From the NCBI GenBank assembly GCA_011772755.1, contig WVYX01000244.1:15960-79959 (forward strand): a stretch of DNA of 64,000 nucleotides. Direction: 5' to 3'. Below the pieces are notes generated by a model. It was not told where the DNA came from, ran no database searches, and saw nothing but the letters and a program-made list of their open reading frames with translations. The stretch comes from Gemmatimonadales bacterium (lineage in GTDB: Bacteria; Gemmatimonadota; Gemmatimonadetes; Gemmatimonadales; GWC2-71-9). Position 1 is the stretch's first letter; each line of letters starts with the position of its first letter. A program made the position numbers and the translations under genes. This document shows, piece by piece, positions 9,336-19,221 of this stretch.

Positions 9336-10523
9336 TCAGTCCTCCAGCAGCTCTCGCTCGACCTGGTCCATATAGCTCTCACCCAGCGCGATCAGGCGAC
9401 GGCGATCCACCTCGGCGTCGATGGGACGCCGGCCCAGGTAACCGGTCAGGATATCCGTCAGGGTCTGGCGCACACCTGGCGCGCCGACACCCACCTCGCG
9501 ATGCGGTCGGGGGCGACGGAGATCGAGATGGTAGTGCAAGGCGCGGGCCTTGAGCTCCCTAACCCAGGCATGATCCAGATCGCGGGCGATAGGCCGCGGC
9601 ACGTCGTGGACCACTTGACGAACGACCTGATCGACGACGCCTCCCGGAACGCCATCGATCCGGGCCTGAATCTGCGCGTCGATCTCCTCAGCAGTCATCC
9701 CCGCAGCGTGAACGGGGCGCAGATCAATCAACCGACGCGCGAGGGGGACGGGACGGAACTCCACGCGCACGTCATCGGCCAGGTCCACCAACAGCCACCC
9801 CTTCTGTCCCTCTCGCCCCTCCCGCGCTTCGTCGCGGAGTTCACCCCAAGGATTCGGGCTCACGTATTCCAGCGCGCCGCTGTACCACGCGTTGTCCCTC
9901 ACCCGATGCGCCACGTGGTAATGTCCCAAGGCCACGTAGTCCCACCGCTCCGCGTTCAGCTCGGATGGTTCCAACACCGCACCCCCGTACTCCACCGCCA
10001 TCGCGTCGCGGTGCAGCACTCCCGCTACCTCCCCATGGGTGACCACCACCCTACATCCGGCATCGCGCGGAGGTGTCAGTGTGGGACGGGCGCCGCTGGT
10101 CCACGCAGCGTGGGGAACACACGTCACGGTGAGATTCAGGTCTTCGAACACCAGATCTCGTGGCGCGTCCGCGACGACATGCACGCCGCCCACTGCTTCG
10201 AATAGTCTGAGAATGGTGCCCGTTTCGAGCGAGCGCGGTGTGTCGTGGTTACCCGCTACGATGACGACAGGCGCGTCGGGGAGCGCCTCTCTGAGCCTCC
10301 GAAACTGGTCGAAGGAGTGGAGGATGGCTGGGTTAGTCGGGCGCACGGAATTGAAGAGGTCCCCGGCAATGATGACGATGTCAGGCCGTGCTCCCACAAT
10401 GTCGTCGATGGTCTGCCGGAACGCCGCGGCAACATCCGCTTCGCGTTGGTTGATCCCGTGCGGCGTCAGACGATGAAACTGCCGGAACCCGAGGTGGACG
10501 TCCGCGAGGTGAGCGAGCTTCAC
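9336..10523 (-). CDS. Mre11/SbcD-family exonuclease
   Basis: LAHLADVHLGF, IIAGDLFNSVRP, GNHDTPR, VTHGEVAG, LGHYHV phosphoesterase motifs; directly abuts the rad50-like gene. Confidence 0.95.
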   Translation of the reverse strand: MKLAHLADVHLGFRQFHRLTPHGINQREADVAAAFRQTIDDIVGARPDIVIIAGDLFNSVRPTNPAILHSFDQFRRLREALPDAPVVIVAGNHDTPRSLETGTILRLFEAVGGVHVVADAPRDLVFEDLNLTVTCVPHAAWTSGARPTLTPPRDAGCRVVVTHGEVAGVLHRDAMAVEYGGAVLEPSELNAERWDYVALGHYHVAHRVRDNAWYSGALEYVSPNPWGELRDEAREGREGQKGWLLVDLADDVRVEFRPVPLARRLIDLRPVHAAGMTAEEIDAQIQARIDGVPGGVVDQVVRQVVHDVPRPIARDLDHAWVRELKARALHYHLDLRRPRPHREVGVGAPGVRQTLTDILTGYLGRRPIDAEVDRRRLIALGESYMDQVERELLED

Positions 10524-10526
10524 TGG

Positions 10527-11390
10527 CTACTGGCGGACCGACTCGCGGATAGTGGTCTCGACGGTGATCCGTCCGCGAGTGGGCCCCGGAGTTGCTCCAG
10601 CCCCCGCCATACTCACCACGACCCGGAGGCGGGTGGCAGCGGAGACCCACGCCCCCCAGCCGGTCGACCAGACAAGGGCGCCCTGGACGCCACCTGAGTA
10701 ACTCAGTGCCGTGCCGTGCGCGTCGGCCACCTTCTTCGGCGCGAAGGCGCCGGCGAACTCCACGTAGGCCAAGGTGTCTCTGGCGCGGGCGATAACGCTG
10801 TCCACCGCGAAGGTGGTCCGGCCAGCCAGGGTCGGTACGTATGCGATCGTCGGTGGTCGGCCGCCGAAGGCGTCCAGGGGGACCTCAAGACGCGCCGTCC
10901 AGCGGTCGCCTGCTTTCACCCACTGTTCGGGAAGCACCAGGCCGGGAACGCCCGTGAGCAGAGGAACGAGCAGCTTGGCCCCCGGAGCGTCGCCCCCAGC
11001 ATTGGTTCCCAGCACCCGCATTCGCCGATCGATCCGCACCTGAATCCATAGGCTGTCAGGCTGGCCGACCTGACGCTCTCGCCACCGCTCACCACCCTCG
11101 CGCATTCGCGCCCGAAGGGAATCGAATGTGAGGTGGACCACCAACCCACCATCCGGCCCCTCGAGCGCCACCTGCGTCATGCCGCCGAGCTCCGCAGTTT
11201 CCCGCGTGGAAGTCTGCATGGCGCCGGCGCTGTCCACCCGCGACACCGTCGTGCGCGTATGCGCTTGAAAGACCCGGTGAATCCGTACTCCGCGGACTGG
11301 GGAGAACTGGAGCCGGAGGCTGTCTTGTGCCACAGCGCTGTGGGGCAACGCCAACAGGACGAGCCCGAGACCCGCAGCCCCTGGTGTCAT
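10527..11390 (-). CDS. Secreted hypothetical protein (paralog A)
   Basis: Signal peptide MTPGAAGLGLVLLALPHSAVAQ; shares LVLPEQWVKAGDRWTARLEVPL, DTLAYVEFAGAF and LVWSTGWGAWVSAATRLR with the next gene. Confidence 0.7.
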   Translation of the reverse strand: MTPGAAGLGLVLLALPHSAVAQDSLRLQFSPVRGVRIHRVFQAHTRTTVSRVDSAGAMQTSTRETAELGGMTQVALEGPDGGLVVHLTFDSLRARMREGGERWRERQVGQPDSLWIQVRIDRRMRVLGTNAGGDAPGAKLLVPLLTGVPGLVLPEQWVKAGDRWTARLEVPLDAFGGRPPTIAYVPTLAGRTTFAVDSVIARARDTLAYVEFAGAFAPKKVADAHGTALSYSGGVQGALVWSTGWGAWVSAATRLRVVVSMAGAGATPGPTRGRITVETTIRESVRQ

Positions 11391-12289
11391 GGGCGAACCT
11401 GGAATCGGGTCGAACCGTCGAGACTGAGCACCATAGTGACCATACCCGCCTCGGGCGTACCCAGCTGGAACCGCACCGTGGCCCGCGTACGCACCGCACC
11501 CGAGACGAACGCGTCCCACGCCGTCGACCAGATCATGTGGCCGCCGAAGGCACCGGTGATGTCGAGCGCGCCTCCTGCCTCCTCCCCAGCCTCCGTAACC
11601 GTGGTGGGCAGAAAGCTGCCCCTTATCCGCACGTACGCGAGGGTATCGGTGGGCCGCACCACCAGGCTGTCCAGAGTGAACGTGGACAGAGCGATGATCT
11701 CCGCCTGTTGCGGCAGGCTTTCCGCCACCCCCTCCTCGCCCTCCAAGCCCGAAGAGGTGGACAGCGGAAAGACGATGTCAGCCGTCCAGCTCTCTCCCAC
11801 GGCGATCGGCTCCTCGGGCAGGACGAACTCGAACCCGGGTGCGAGGCCTCCCATGGTCTGGATCTCAGCTATCAGCGCTGTGTCCTCGCCTACAGCCTCC
11901 ACATCGGAGATGCGGAACCGATCATCGACGAGAAACCGGGCTGCGACGTGCTGGGCCGGGTGTTCAACATCGCTCCACGCTCCTCCCAGCGGGCGCGTCC
12001 GGGCCCGAGTGGAATCGATCATCACTTCGATCAGGTAGAAGGCGCCCCGTTCCTCGACCAGCCGCTGCGTGATGCTCTGAAGGGCGCCAGCTTCGATCGT
12101 GATGCTGTCAGCCGACCCTTGCTCGCTGATCGTGCTCGTGAGGTCGGACCACACCACCGTCTGCATCTGTGCCCGTGGGTGGGGGTGATAGCGCAACAGT
12201 ATGCTCTGCTGGGCGCGGGCCGCGTGCGGCATGACTGACAGCGCCAGGCAGGCGGCAGGGACACCGAGCCATGTCGTGTTACGTCGCAT
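11387..12289 (-). CDS. Secreted hypothetical protein (paralog B)
   Basis: Signal peptide MRRNTTWLGVPAACLALSVMPHAARAQ; FVLPEEPIAVGESWTADIVFPL, DTLAYVRIRGSF, MIWSTAWDAFVSGAVRTR. Confidence 0.7.
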   Translation of the reverse strand: MRRNTTWLGVPAACLALSVMPHAARAQQSILLRYHPHPRAQMQTVVWSDLTSTISEQGSADSITIEAGALQSITQRLVEERGAFYLIEVMIDSTRARTRPLGGAWSDVEHPAQHVAARFLVDDRFRISDVEAVGEDTALIAEIQTMGGLAPGFEFVLPEEPIAVGESWTADIVFPLSTSSGLEGEEGVAESLPQQAEIIALSTFTLDSLVVRPTDTLAYVRIRGSFLPTTVTEAGEEAGGALDITGAFGGHMIWSTAWDAFVSGAVRTRATVRFQLGTPEAGMVTMVLSLDGSTRFQVRP

Positions 12290-14228
12290 ACGGATCCTCC
12301 ACCGATCTGAGTGGTCGTGCCACGCTCTCTCCTCGGCCGATCGGTTCACGGCTTACGGCGGGGCCCAGGCTCGCCATGAAGAACCCTACCACATCCTCTG
12401 GCCGGGTCCGCTTAGTCGCAAGCAGCGCACGGCGCACGTCGTCCTCCCTCCGGCCCGCAATGGAATCCTTGATTCGGGCGGAAGACACCCGCCGGTCGAG
12501 CGCAGCGAGCTGTCGTACCACGGCTTCTTCGAACGGCAGGTCAGCAGCCGGCGGAAACTGCTTGAGTCCCACCGGTCCACTGAGAACCGGCGGCCGGGGA
12601 AAGCGCACGAACACCGGCTGCGTGAAGTGCGGATGCCGCACCATCAGCTCGCCCTTCGGCAAGGTGGCCAGCTTGATCTTGGTGGCCGGCGACAGGACCT
12701 GATAGCCCGGCGTCGCGAGCTCATCCATGTCCATACGACCGAACACCACGGTACCGGCATTCCCCACAATCCGACGATGCACCTGCGACCGGAACTGTTG
12801 GGCAGCGAACAGTACCAATCCGAGATACCGCCCTCGCTCCGAGATGTCCAGCAGCATCTTCTTGACATACGTCTCGGGACCGTCGCTGGGCGCATACTTG
12901 TTCAGCTCGTCAACGAACACAATGACGTGCTCCACCCCGAGATCCCCCCGCTCGAGGTGCTCGCGCAGCATCGAGACCACCCGGGTGAAGACCAGATCCT
13001 GTCCCAACTGGTCCATGCCCGCGACATCCAGCACGTAGACCGCCCGGTCCTCGAGCTGCCCGAAGGGTAGATCGCTCACCGTCCCGTCGTCGGTCACCAG
13101 TCCCTTGCAGCGCGTGGAGATGTTCAGCAGCCGGTTCCGAACCTTGCGAATCGTGGCGACGTGATGGGTCCGCCACACGTCACTCCGCCCCGCCTGCTCC
13201 AGCCCGTCGAAGATGCAGCGGAACAGGCGCTCGAGGTCCGCAAAGCTTCGCACGCGGTGGGTATTGCCCCACTCATCACGGAATTCCCTCTCCACCACCC
13301 GATCGGCTAGGAAGTCGAGGAAGGCGTCCGCCTTGGCGTCGATGTCATCGCGGTTGAGCAGCACCTCGTGGAAATTCAGCACCTCCCGCAGCCCCCACAC
13401 GAGAGGCTGCACCGAGCCCAGGAGATCAGGGTGGGAACGGAGCGTGTTCAGGTTCACTCCGTCCACCTTGAACGGCGCATAGTAGTGCACTCGGTCGAAT
13501 GGTCGGGGCTCGATGCCCAGCGCCGCGTACAGTTCCCGGTCGGCGTCGGCCAGCTCCCCGGGCTGGTCCAAGAAGCACAGGTCCGGTCCCTTCACGTTGA
13601 AGCAGACGGCGGCGACTGTGCCCTTCTGCATCGGGAGGCGCTGGAAGATGCTGGCGAGGATGAATTCCACCGCGCTGGTCTTGGTGGCGAGCCCCGAGAC
13701 ACCGTTGATGTTCAAGTGGGCCGATTCAGGACCGAGCAAGAACTCGGCGTCCAGGGAGACTGGAGCCGTGAGCCCGCCAGCACGGTACACGCCCACCGGA
13801 ATCGCGCTGGGTTGCTCAGACCGGACGTAGGCATCCATGCGCAGCGCGGCCTCGACATCCTCATCCGTCGCCAGCCGCACCTCCGCCAGGGGAACGGGCT
13901 GAACTGGCTCCTCCGGCACGTGACGTAATACCGCCGCTGTCCAGAGCCGCACCTCGGTGCGCCGGGTCGGCGCCCGCGTGCCGGCGGGGTCCCCTTCGGC
14001 AGCTACCACTTCGTGCAACGGCGTGGCCAGATCGGAGTAGGCTCGTCCGTCCACCACCACTGCGTACACGGTGCGCCCGGCTTCCTCGTCGACCCGGACG
14101 ATCGCCCCAATGCCGACGGGCGTTGCAGTCGCGGTCCAGAAGTGAAACTGATGCGGTCCGGCCGGCAGCGCCTCGGTAGCCACCACCCGGCCGACAGGTC
14201 CACCGTCGCCGAGTCGAATCACCACCAA
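12279..14228 (-). CDS. HerA-like ATPase (HAS-barrel plus DUF87-type ATPase)
   Basis: N-terminal HAS-barrel-like segment; P-loop-like LNINGVSGLATKTSAVEF; Walker B-like VIVFVDELNKYAPSD; adjacent to NurA. Confidence 0.8.
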   Translation of the reverse strand: MVVIRLGDGGPVGRVVATEALPAGPHQFHFWTATATPVGIGAIVRVDEEAGRTVYAVVVDGRAYSDLATPLHEVVAAEGDPAGTRAPTRRTEVRLWTAAVLRHVPEEPVQPVPLAEVRLATDEDVEAALRMDAYVRSEQPSAIPVGVYRAGGLTAPVSLDAEFLLGPESAHLNINGVSGLATKTSAVEFILASIFQRLPMQKGTVAAVCFNVKGPDLCFLDQPGELADADRELYAALGIEPRPFDRVHYYAPFKVDGVNLNTLRSHPDLLGSVQPLVWGLREVLNFHEVLLNRDDIDAKADAFLDFLADRVVEREFRDEWGNTHRVRSFADLERLFRCIFDGLEQAGRSDVWRTHHVATIRKVRNRLLNISTRCKGLVTDDGTVSDLPFGQLEDRAVYVLDVAGMDQLGQDLVFTRVVSMLREHLERGDLGVEHVIVFVDELNKYAPSDGPETYVKKMLLDISERGRYLGLVLFAAQQFRSQVHRRIVGNAGTVVFGRMDMDELATPGYQVLSPATKIKLATLPKGELMVRHPHFTQPVFVRFPRPPVLSGPVGLKQFPPAADLPFEEAVVRQLAALDRRVSSARIKDSIAGRREDDVRRALLATKRTRPEDVVGFFMASLGPAVSREPIGRGESVARPLRSVEDPYAT

Positions 14229-15136
14229 CCTCCGGCCTGGGCCCGCAGGTAGGTCTCCACCTGCTGTATCGGATAGATCAGACGATCCCAGCGCCCGTCG
14301 CGGGCGGCCAGCGGCGCCCGCTCGGCGAGGAGCCAGCGGCTCACCGCTGTGGCCTCATCCACCGTGGCATCCGTTGGCGCACGCTCCACACGCACCAGTC
14401 CGTACAGGAGATCGTGTTCCTCCCAGGGCCACAAACGAAGATACCACGTGTAGACCCGGCCGTGCTCCCCCACCGCCCTAGCGAAGACGCTGGTGCGGTG
14501 CGCGGCGGGCAGGGTCAGGGCTACCTCGAGGTCGCGGCCGTCGAGAAACTGCGTCTCGTGACTCTTGATCAGGCCAAGCACCTTTGGCGACATCTCAAGT
14601 ACTTCACTCAGCGCCGTGAGCGCCCCATCCACCACCAACCAGCCTGCCGGCTCGGCCTCGAGGTATCGCCGGGCGATTTCCAGCTCCAGCACCTCGCGCT
14701 TGGTCTCCACCTCCTTGGCCGCAAGCCGTACATCGAGGATCGGGTGAGATCGCTCCGCCGCGGGGCAGTCGTACAGGGGGAGCCCCACCCCTTCCAGCTC
14801 GGCACGTTGCTGGCTAGTGAGCCGCTCGAACGGGGCCAGCACGAACTCCTCGGACCTCGACTCGACGGCTTGCAGAGTTTCCCGCACCCGCCGCAGCACC
14901 GCTGCAGCGACATATCCCCGGACCACAGGCACGAGTCCGATGCGACCCTCCACCGCGTAGCGCTGAATGCCGTCGAGGAAGGCCAGCTCAGTCGGAGGAA
15001 CTGCAGCATCACCGACTTCCAGGGCGCGTATCCGATCTCCCTCCACGTAGCTGGCAGATCCAAAGGGAGAGGTAACCGACGGGGCCGCATGGCTGAGGGG
15101 GACGCCAGCACTGACCGTCCCCCCTACTCGGAGCAC
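14219..15136 (-). CDS. NurA-domain nuclease
   Basis: LAFLDGIQRYAVEG acidic motif; GWLVVDGALTALSEVLEMSPKVLGLIKSHETQFLDGRDLEVALTLPAAHRTSVF; paired with HerA-like gene. GTG start inferred. Confidence 0.75.
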   Translation of the reverse strand: MLRVGGTVSAGVPLSHAAPSVTSPFGSASYVEGDRIRALEVGDAAVPPTELAFLDGIQRYAVEGRIGLVPVVRGYVAAAVLRRVRETLQAVESRSEEFVLAPFERLTSQQRAELEGVGLPLYDCPAAERSHPILDVRLAAKEVETKREVLELEIARRYLEAEPAGWLVVDGALTALSEVLEMSPKVLGLIKSHETQFLDGRDLEVALTLPAAHRTSVFARAVGEHGRVYTWYLRLWPWEEHDLLYGLVRVERAPTDATVDEATAVSRWLLAERAPLAARDGRWDRLIYPIQQVETYLRAQAGGWW

Positions 15137-15168
15137 CGCGTCACAAAGACGATGACGACTCGACGCTG

Positions 15169-15801
15169 TCAGTCCCCCACCTTCACGCCAATGGTGAGTC
15201 CATCCCGCACCGGGACGATGGCCGAAACCAGGCGGCGATCGCTCGCCGCCAAGCGATTGAGCGTGCGAACCCCCTCGACGTCTGGCTCGGCATCTCCCGC
15301 ATCCACCACTCGGCCATGAATGAACGCGTTGTCGCACAGCAACAAGCCACCCCGTCGCAAGAGCCGCATCGCCTCGTGGAAGTAGTCTCCCAGGGGCGGC
15401 TTGTCGGCATCCAGAAACACCGCATCGAAGGGCGGTTGCAGGGTGGCGAGCACATCCCTGGCTTCCCCCACCCGAAGGTCCACCCGGTCGGCCACCCCGG
15501 CTGCCGCGAAGGCCTCTAGCGCCACCTGGGCATGGGCGGGGTCACGCTCGATCGTCACGAGGACCCCCCCGGGTGGGAGGGACCGAGCAATCCACACGCC
15601 GCTGTAGCCGCCCAGCGTACCCACCTCAAGCACCCGTCTTGCCCCGACGGCTGCCAGGAGAACCGTAATGATCTTGGCTTCTTCCGGGGAGATGAAGATG
15701 AGCGGCAGCCCATCCTTCTCATGTCGGGCTCGGATCCCCACGAGCACCTCGTCTTCGGGAGCAAACAGGGCTCGAACGTACTCGACGATCCGCTCCTCCA
15801 T
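15169..15801 (-). CDS. O-methyltransferase (class I SAM-dependent)
   Basis: VLEVGTLGGYSGVWIARSLPPGGVLVTIERD, FDAVFLDADKPPLGDYF, LLCDNAF. Confidence 0.9.
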   Translation of the reverse strand: MEERIVEYVRALFAPEDEVLVGIRARHEKDGLPLIFISPEEAKIITVLLAAVGARRVLEVGTLGGYSGVWIARSLPPGGVLVTIERDPAHAQVALEAFAAAGVADRVDLRVGEARDVLATLQPPFDAVFLDADKPPLGDYFHEAMRLLRRGGLLLCDNAFIHGRVVDAGDAEPDVEGVRTLNRLAASDRRLVSAIVPVRDGLTIGVKVGD

Positions 15802-15803
15802 GA

Positions 15804-17471
15804 CTAGGGAGAAAGCGCCTCGGCCGAGTAGACCCACCGCCCGGAGACCATGGTACGCAGGACGCGCACATCCTTGATCGCGTCGGGCGCAATAGCGAAC
15901 AGGTCTTCAGACAGCACCACGAGGTCCGCGACGTATCCCGGTGCCAGCTTGCCCTTCCAGTCCTCTTCAAAGGCGGCGTACGCTGCGTCGACCGTGTAGG
16001 CCTCCAACGCTTCCTGCACCGTCACCCGCTCGTCCGGATACCAGCCCCCCTCGGGCTTCCCGTCCAGGGTCTTGCGGGTGACCGCCGCGTAGATGCCCAG
16101 CACCGGATCGGCTGGGTACCACGCTGCGTTGGTGCCAGGCCAATCGGACCCGAACACCAGGAGGGCTCCGCCATTCTTGAGGGAGCGGAAGGCATAGGCC
16201 CCCCGGGACCGGCTGCCGATCCGGTCCTCCATCCAGCGCATGTCATCGATGGCATGGTATGGCTGGACTTCCGCGATGATTCCCAGTTCACCAAAGCGGC
16301 GGAAGTCGTCCGCTTCGACCACCTGGGCATGGATCATGCGCAAGCGCCGGTCCCGTGGACCATTCTGCTCAATGGCATCCGCGAACATGTCCAGCAGGGT
16401 GTCCACTGCCAGGTCACCGATGGCGTGGATCTGGGGAGTGAGTCCCGCCGAGTCCGCGGATCCGATGAGGCGCTCCATGTTGCCCGGCGGGGACATCATG
16501 GTCCGCCACCGCCCCCGAGTGTCCGGCATGTGGCGGTAGGGCTCCCGGAACATGGCGGAGGAATTGCCCATGATGCCGTCTACGAAGCCCTTCAACCCGC
16601 AGATAGAAAGCACTTCGTCGCCATAGCCAGTGACGATGCCGACCGCGGCCAGATCCTCCCAGTGATCCAGCGTGGGGCGAGCGCACACGCGTACGGTGAG
16701 AGAATCACGCGCCTTGAGGTACTGGTAGGTGCGCATCGCTCCAGCACCCGTGATGTCGTGGATCGTGGTCACCCCGTGGCGCACGAGGTCCCAGAGCCCC
16801 AGCCGGGCTTCGGCAAGCCGCTGCTCGAAGGAGGGCCGCGGCATCGCACGATAGATCCGGCCGGCTTCTTCCCGGCTCAGTAAGCCGTCGTGGGTGGCCG
16901 GGTCGATCCCCGCAGCGGCCAGCGCGGCAGCGTTGGCAACGAACTGGGATCGATCCCACTTGTTGAGCAGCGCCGGGCGGTCGCCGGTGAGCGAGTCGAG
17001 CACGGACCGCCGTGGGGCCCAGTCACTCTCAAGGTCGTACGCCCCCCAATCACCTCCCACCATCCACGAGCCCGGGGGGAGCCGATCACCAGCCTCCCCT
17101 ACCCGGCGTCGAAGCCCGGTATCGTCGGATACGTCTAGCAGGTTGACGCCCAGCAGCAGTTCGCCTGCCCGGGCGAAATGGGTGTGCGTGTCTATGAACC
17201 CGGGGGTCACGAAGCGACCTGCCAGATCTTCCTGGCGAGCGTCGGACCCGGCGGCCCGCACCACTTGAGCGCGATCACCGACGGCGAGGATACGCCCGTC
17301 TTGGAGCGCGACAGCCTCCGCCCACGGGCGCGCCACGTCTCCCGTCCAGATCCGCCCATTGACCAGAACCCGGATCTGGCTCTCCGCCTGCCGTGCATTG
17401 ACGGCCGTGACGCACAGGCTTGCCGTGAGTGCGACGAGGGTCGTTGTGAGAATCGATAGGATGCGTCTCAC
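15804..17471 (-). CDS. YtcJ-like amidohydrolase, secreted
   Basis: Signal peptide; FVTPGFIDTHTHFARAGELLLGVNL; IHAIGDLAVDTLLD; LVFGSDWPGTNAAW. Confidence 0.9.
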   Translation of the reverse strand: MRRILSILTTTLVALTASLCVTAVNARQAESQIRVLVNGRIWTGDVARPWAEAVALQDGRILAVGDRAQVVRAAGSDARQEDLAGRFVTPGFIDTHTHFARAGELLLGVNLLDVSDDTGLRRRVGEAGDRLPPGSWMVGGDWGAYDLESDWAPRRSVLDSLTGDRPALLNKWDRSQFVANAAALAAAGIDPATHDGLLSREEAGRIYRAMPRPSFEQRLAEARLGLWDLVRHGVTTIHDITGAGAMRTYQYLKARDSLTVRVCARPTLDHWEDLAAVGIVTGYGDEVLSICGLKGFVDGIMGNSSAMFREPYRHMPDTRGRWRTMMSPPGNMERLIGSADSAGLTPQIHAIGDLAVDTLLDMFADAIEQNGPRDRRLRMIHAQVVEADDFRRFGELGIIAEVQPYHAIDDMRWMEDRIGSRSRGAYAFRSLKNGGALLVFGSDWPGTNAAWYPADPVLGIYAAVTRKTLDGKPEGGWYPDERVTVQEALEAYTVDAAYAAFEEDWKGKLAPGYVADLVVLSEDLFAIAPDAIKDVRVLRTMVSGRWVYSAEALSP

Positions 17472-17992
17472 TGCTCCCCCTCCGTGTCCGGAAACGGCGG
17501 CACATTGAGCAGCCAGAATCCCGCCAGCTCACCGGAGCCGTCCAGCTCGAGAACCAGATTATCCGCCAACGCGACCGCCTCGGATCGGCGGCGAGTGCCA
17601 ACCTGCAGGTGGATCACCGATTGGTCGGGGGTCCACTCGGCGAACAGCGTCACGTCGACTTCGAGCAGCGCAATGCCAGGCTGGGAGACCCGGGAAGGCA
17701 CGATCAGGCGGCCTTCGCGCTCCGCAGCCGGAGGCGTCAAGCCGGGCACGATCTTCGTGCTGGGCCACACCACCACCTCCAATGCCCGCATGACTCCGCC
17801 CGTGAGATCCAGCGTGATGATCGAGCCCTTTGCATCCTCCAGCTCGATGGAACCCGTCAGCCCCCGCGCTCCCTCGACGTGCTCCAGAGCGCCGGACAGG
17901 ATCTCGGTCTCGGCATCCCACCGGAACTGGACGCGCGGCAACTCGCCGCTCAGCGGTTCCACTGCGCCGGAGAAGTCTCTCAGGCCGGTCAC
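17468..17992 (-). CDS. Hypothetical protein
   Basis: 174-aa ORF overlapping both neighbours by about 4 nt in an operon-like arrangement. Confidence 0.55.
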   Translation of the reverse strand: MTGLRDFSGAVEPLSGELPRVQFRWDAETEILSGALEHVEGARGLTGSIELEDAKGSIITLDLTGGVMRALEVVVWPSTKIVPGLTPPAAEREGRLIVPSRVSQPGIALLEVDVTLFAEWTPDQSVIHLQVGTRRRSEAVALADNLVLELDGSGELAGFWLLNVPPFPDTEGEQ

Positions 17993-19221
17993 TTGCCCCC
18001 CACTGTCTCGAGGGAGCGGGCAAACTCGGCGATCCGGGCAACCGCTTGCTCGAGGTCCTTCTCCGACGCGGCGTAGGAGAGCCGCACCCAGCGATGGTCT
18101 CCGAACGCCTCACCCGGGACCAACGCAACGCCCTGTTCCGCCAACAGGCGCCCGCAGTAGTCAGTGGCCCCCGACAGCTTCTCGCTGAAGAATCCGTCGA
18201 CGCGGAAGAAGAAGTAGAAAGCGCCGAGGGGTTCCACGAACTCCACCCCAGGGAGCCGCTCGCGGAAATACGACACCACGAAATCCCGACGGTGCCGGAA
18301 GGCTTCGACCATCCGGGTTACATCCGCTTCAACCCGCTCGTCGGACAATGCGGTCGCCGCCGCCCACTGCGCCGGGTGCGAGGCGCCGCTGGTTACATGG
18401 CTCTGGATGGCCGCCATGGCTTTGGCCACTGGTAGAGGTGCTACGGTGAATCCGATCCGCCAGCCCGTCATGGCGTACGTCTTGCTCACTCCTGTCACTA
18501 TCACCACCCGATCCAGCAGCTCGTCCGGCTGATCCAGGGCCGATGGCGCGGGCCCTGAGCCGTAGTGAATCCGCCGGTACACTTCGTCCGTGATGACCCA
18601 TAACTCCCGCTGCCGCGCCCATTCGAGGATTGCCTTCAACTCGGCGCGAGTGTAGACCGCTCCCGTCGGGTTGACCGGGGAACACAGGATCAGGCCGGCC
18701 GCACGCTGATCGCTAGCCTTCTCCAAGTCCTCCACACCAACCTTGAGACTCCACTCCACGTCGCCCGGTACCAGCACCGGGGTCGCCCGCGCAAAGTGCA
18801 CCATGTGGGGGTAAGACACCCACGCCGGTGAGGGGATCAACACACGGTCGCCCGGCCCGAACAACGCGAAACAGGCGTTGAAGAGACACTGCTTGGCACC
18901 GGTTGAGACCACGATGTGATCGGCGTTGACGCTACGCCCGCCTGAGAGCAGCGACAGGTGGCGGGCGGCAGCCGCCCGCAGCTCCAAAATGCCCGGGTTG
19001 GCCGGATAGTGCGTCATCCCTTGCTGGATCGCTTTTATGCCCGCCTCAGCAGGAATGCGCGGAGTATCGAAGTCCGGCTCGCCCGCTGACAGATCGATTA
19101 CGTCCTCACCTGCGGCCTTACGCCGCTGCGCTTCCAGTGAGACCGCGATCGTGGCGGACGGCTTGAGGTGCTCGAGATTCCTGGAAGGCTTGAAGGCTGG
19201 CTGTGCCGATTCGGTCGCCAT
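17989..19221 (-). CDS. PLP-dependent aminotransferase (AspC-like, class I/II)
   Basis: AGEPDFDTP, SPVNPTGAVY, VSKTYAMTGWRIGF. Confidence 0.95.
   Translation of the reverse strand: MATESAQPAFKPSRNLEHLKPSATIAVSLEAQRRKAAGEDVIDLSAGEPDFDTPRIPAEAGIKAIQQGMTHYPANPGILELRAAAARHLSLLSGGRSVNADHIVVSTGAKQCLFNACFALFGPGDRVLIPSPAWVSYPHMVHFARATPVLVPGDVEWSLKVGVEDLEKASDQRAAGLILCSPVNPTGAVYTRAELKAILEWARQRELWVITDEVYRRIHYGSGPAPSALDQPDELLDRVVIVTGVSKTYAMTGWRIGFTVAPLPVAKAMAAIQSHVTSGASHPAQWAAATALSDERVEADVTRMVEAFRHRRDFVVSYFRERLPGVEFVEPLGAFYFFFRVDGFFSEKLSGATDYCGRLLAEQGVALVPGEAFGDHRWVRLSYAASEKDLEQAVARIAEFARSLETVGGK

Noticed and set aside
6906-15136. HerA-based or Rad50-like anti-phage defence island
   Set aside because: Partners are NurA and Mre11/Rad50 (repair-type), with no SIR2, DUF4297, Cap4-like or other effector and no mobile-element signals; repair is the simpler reading.
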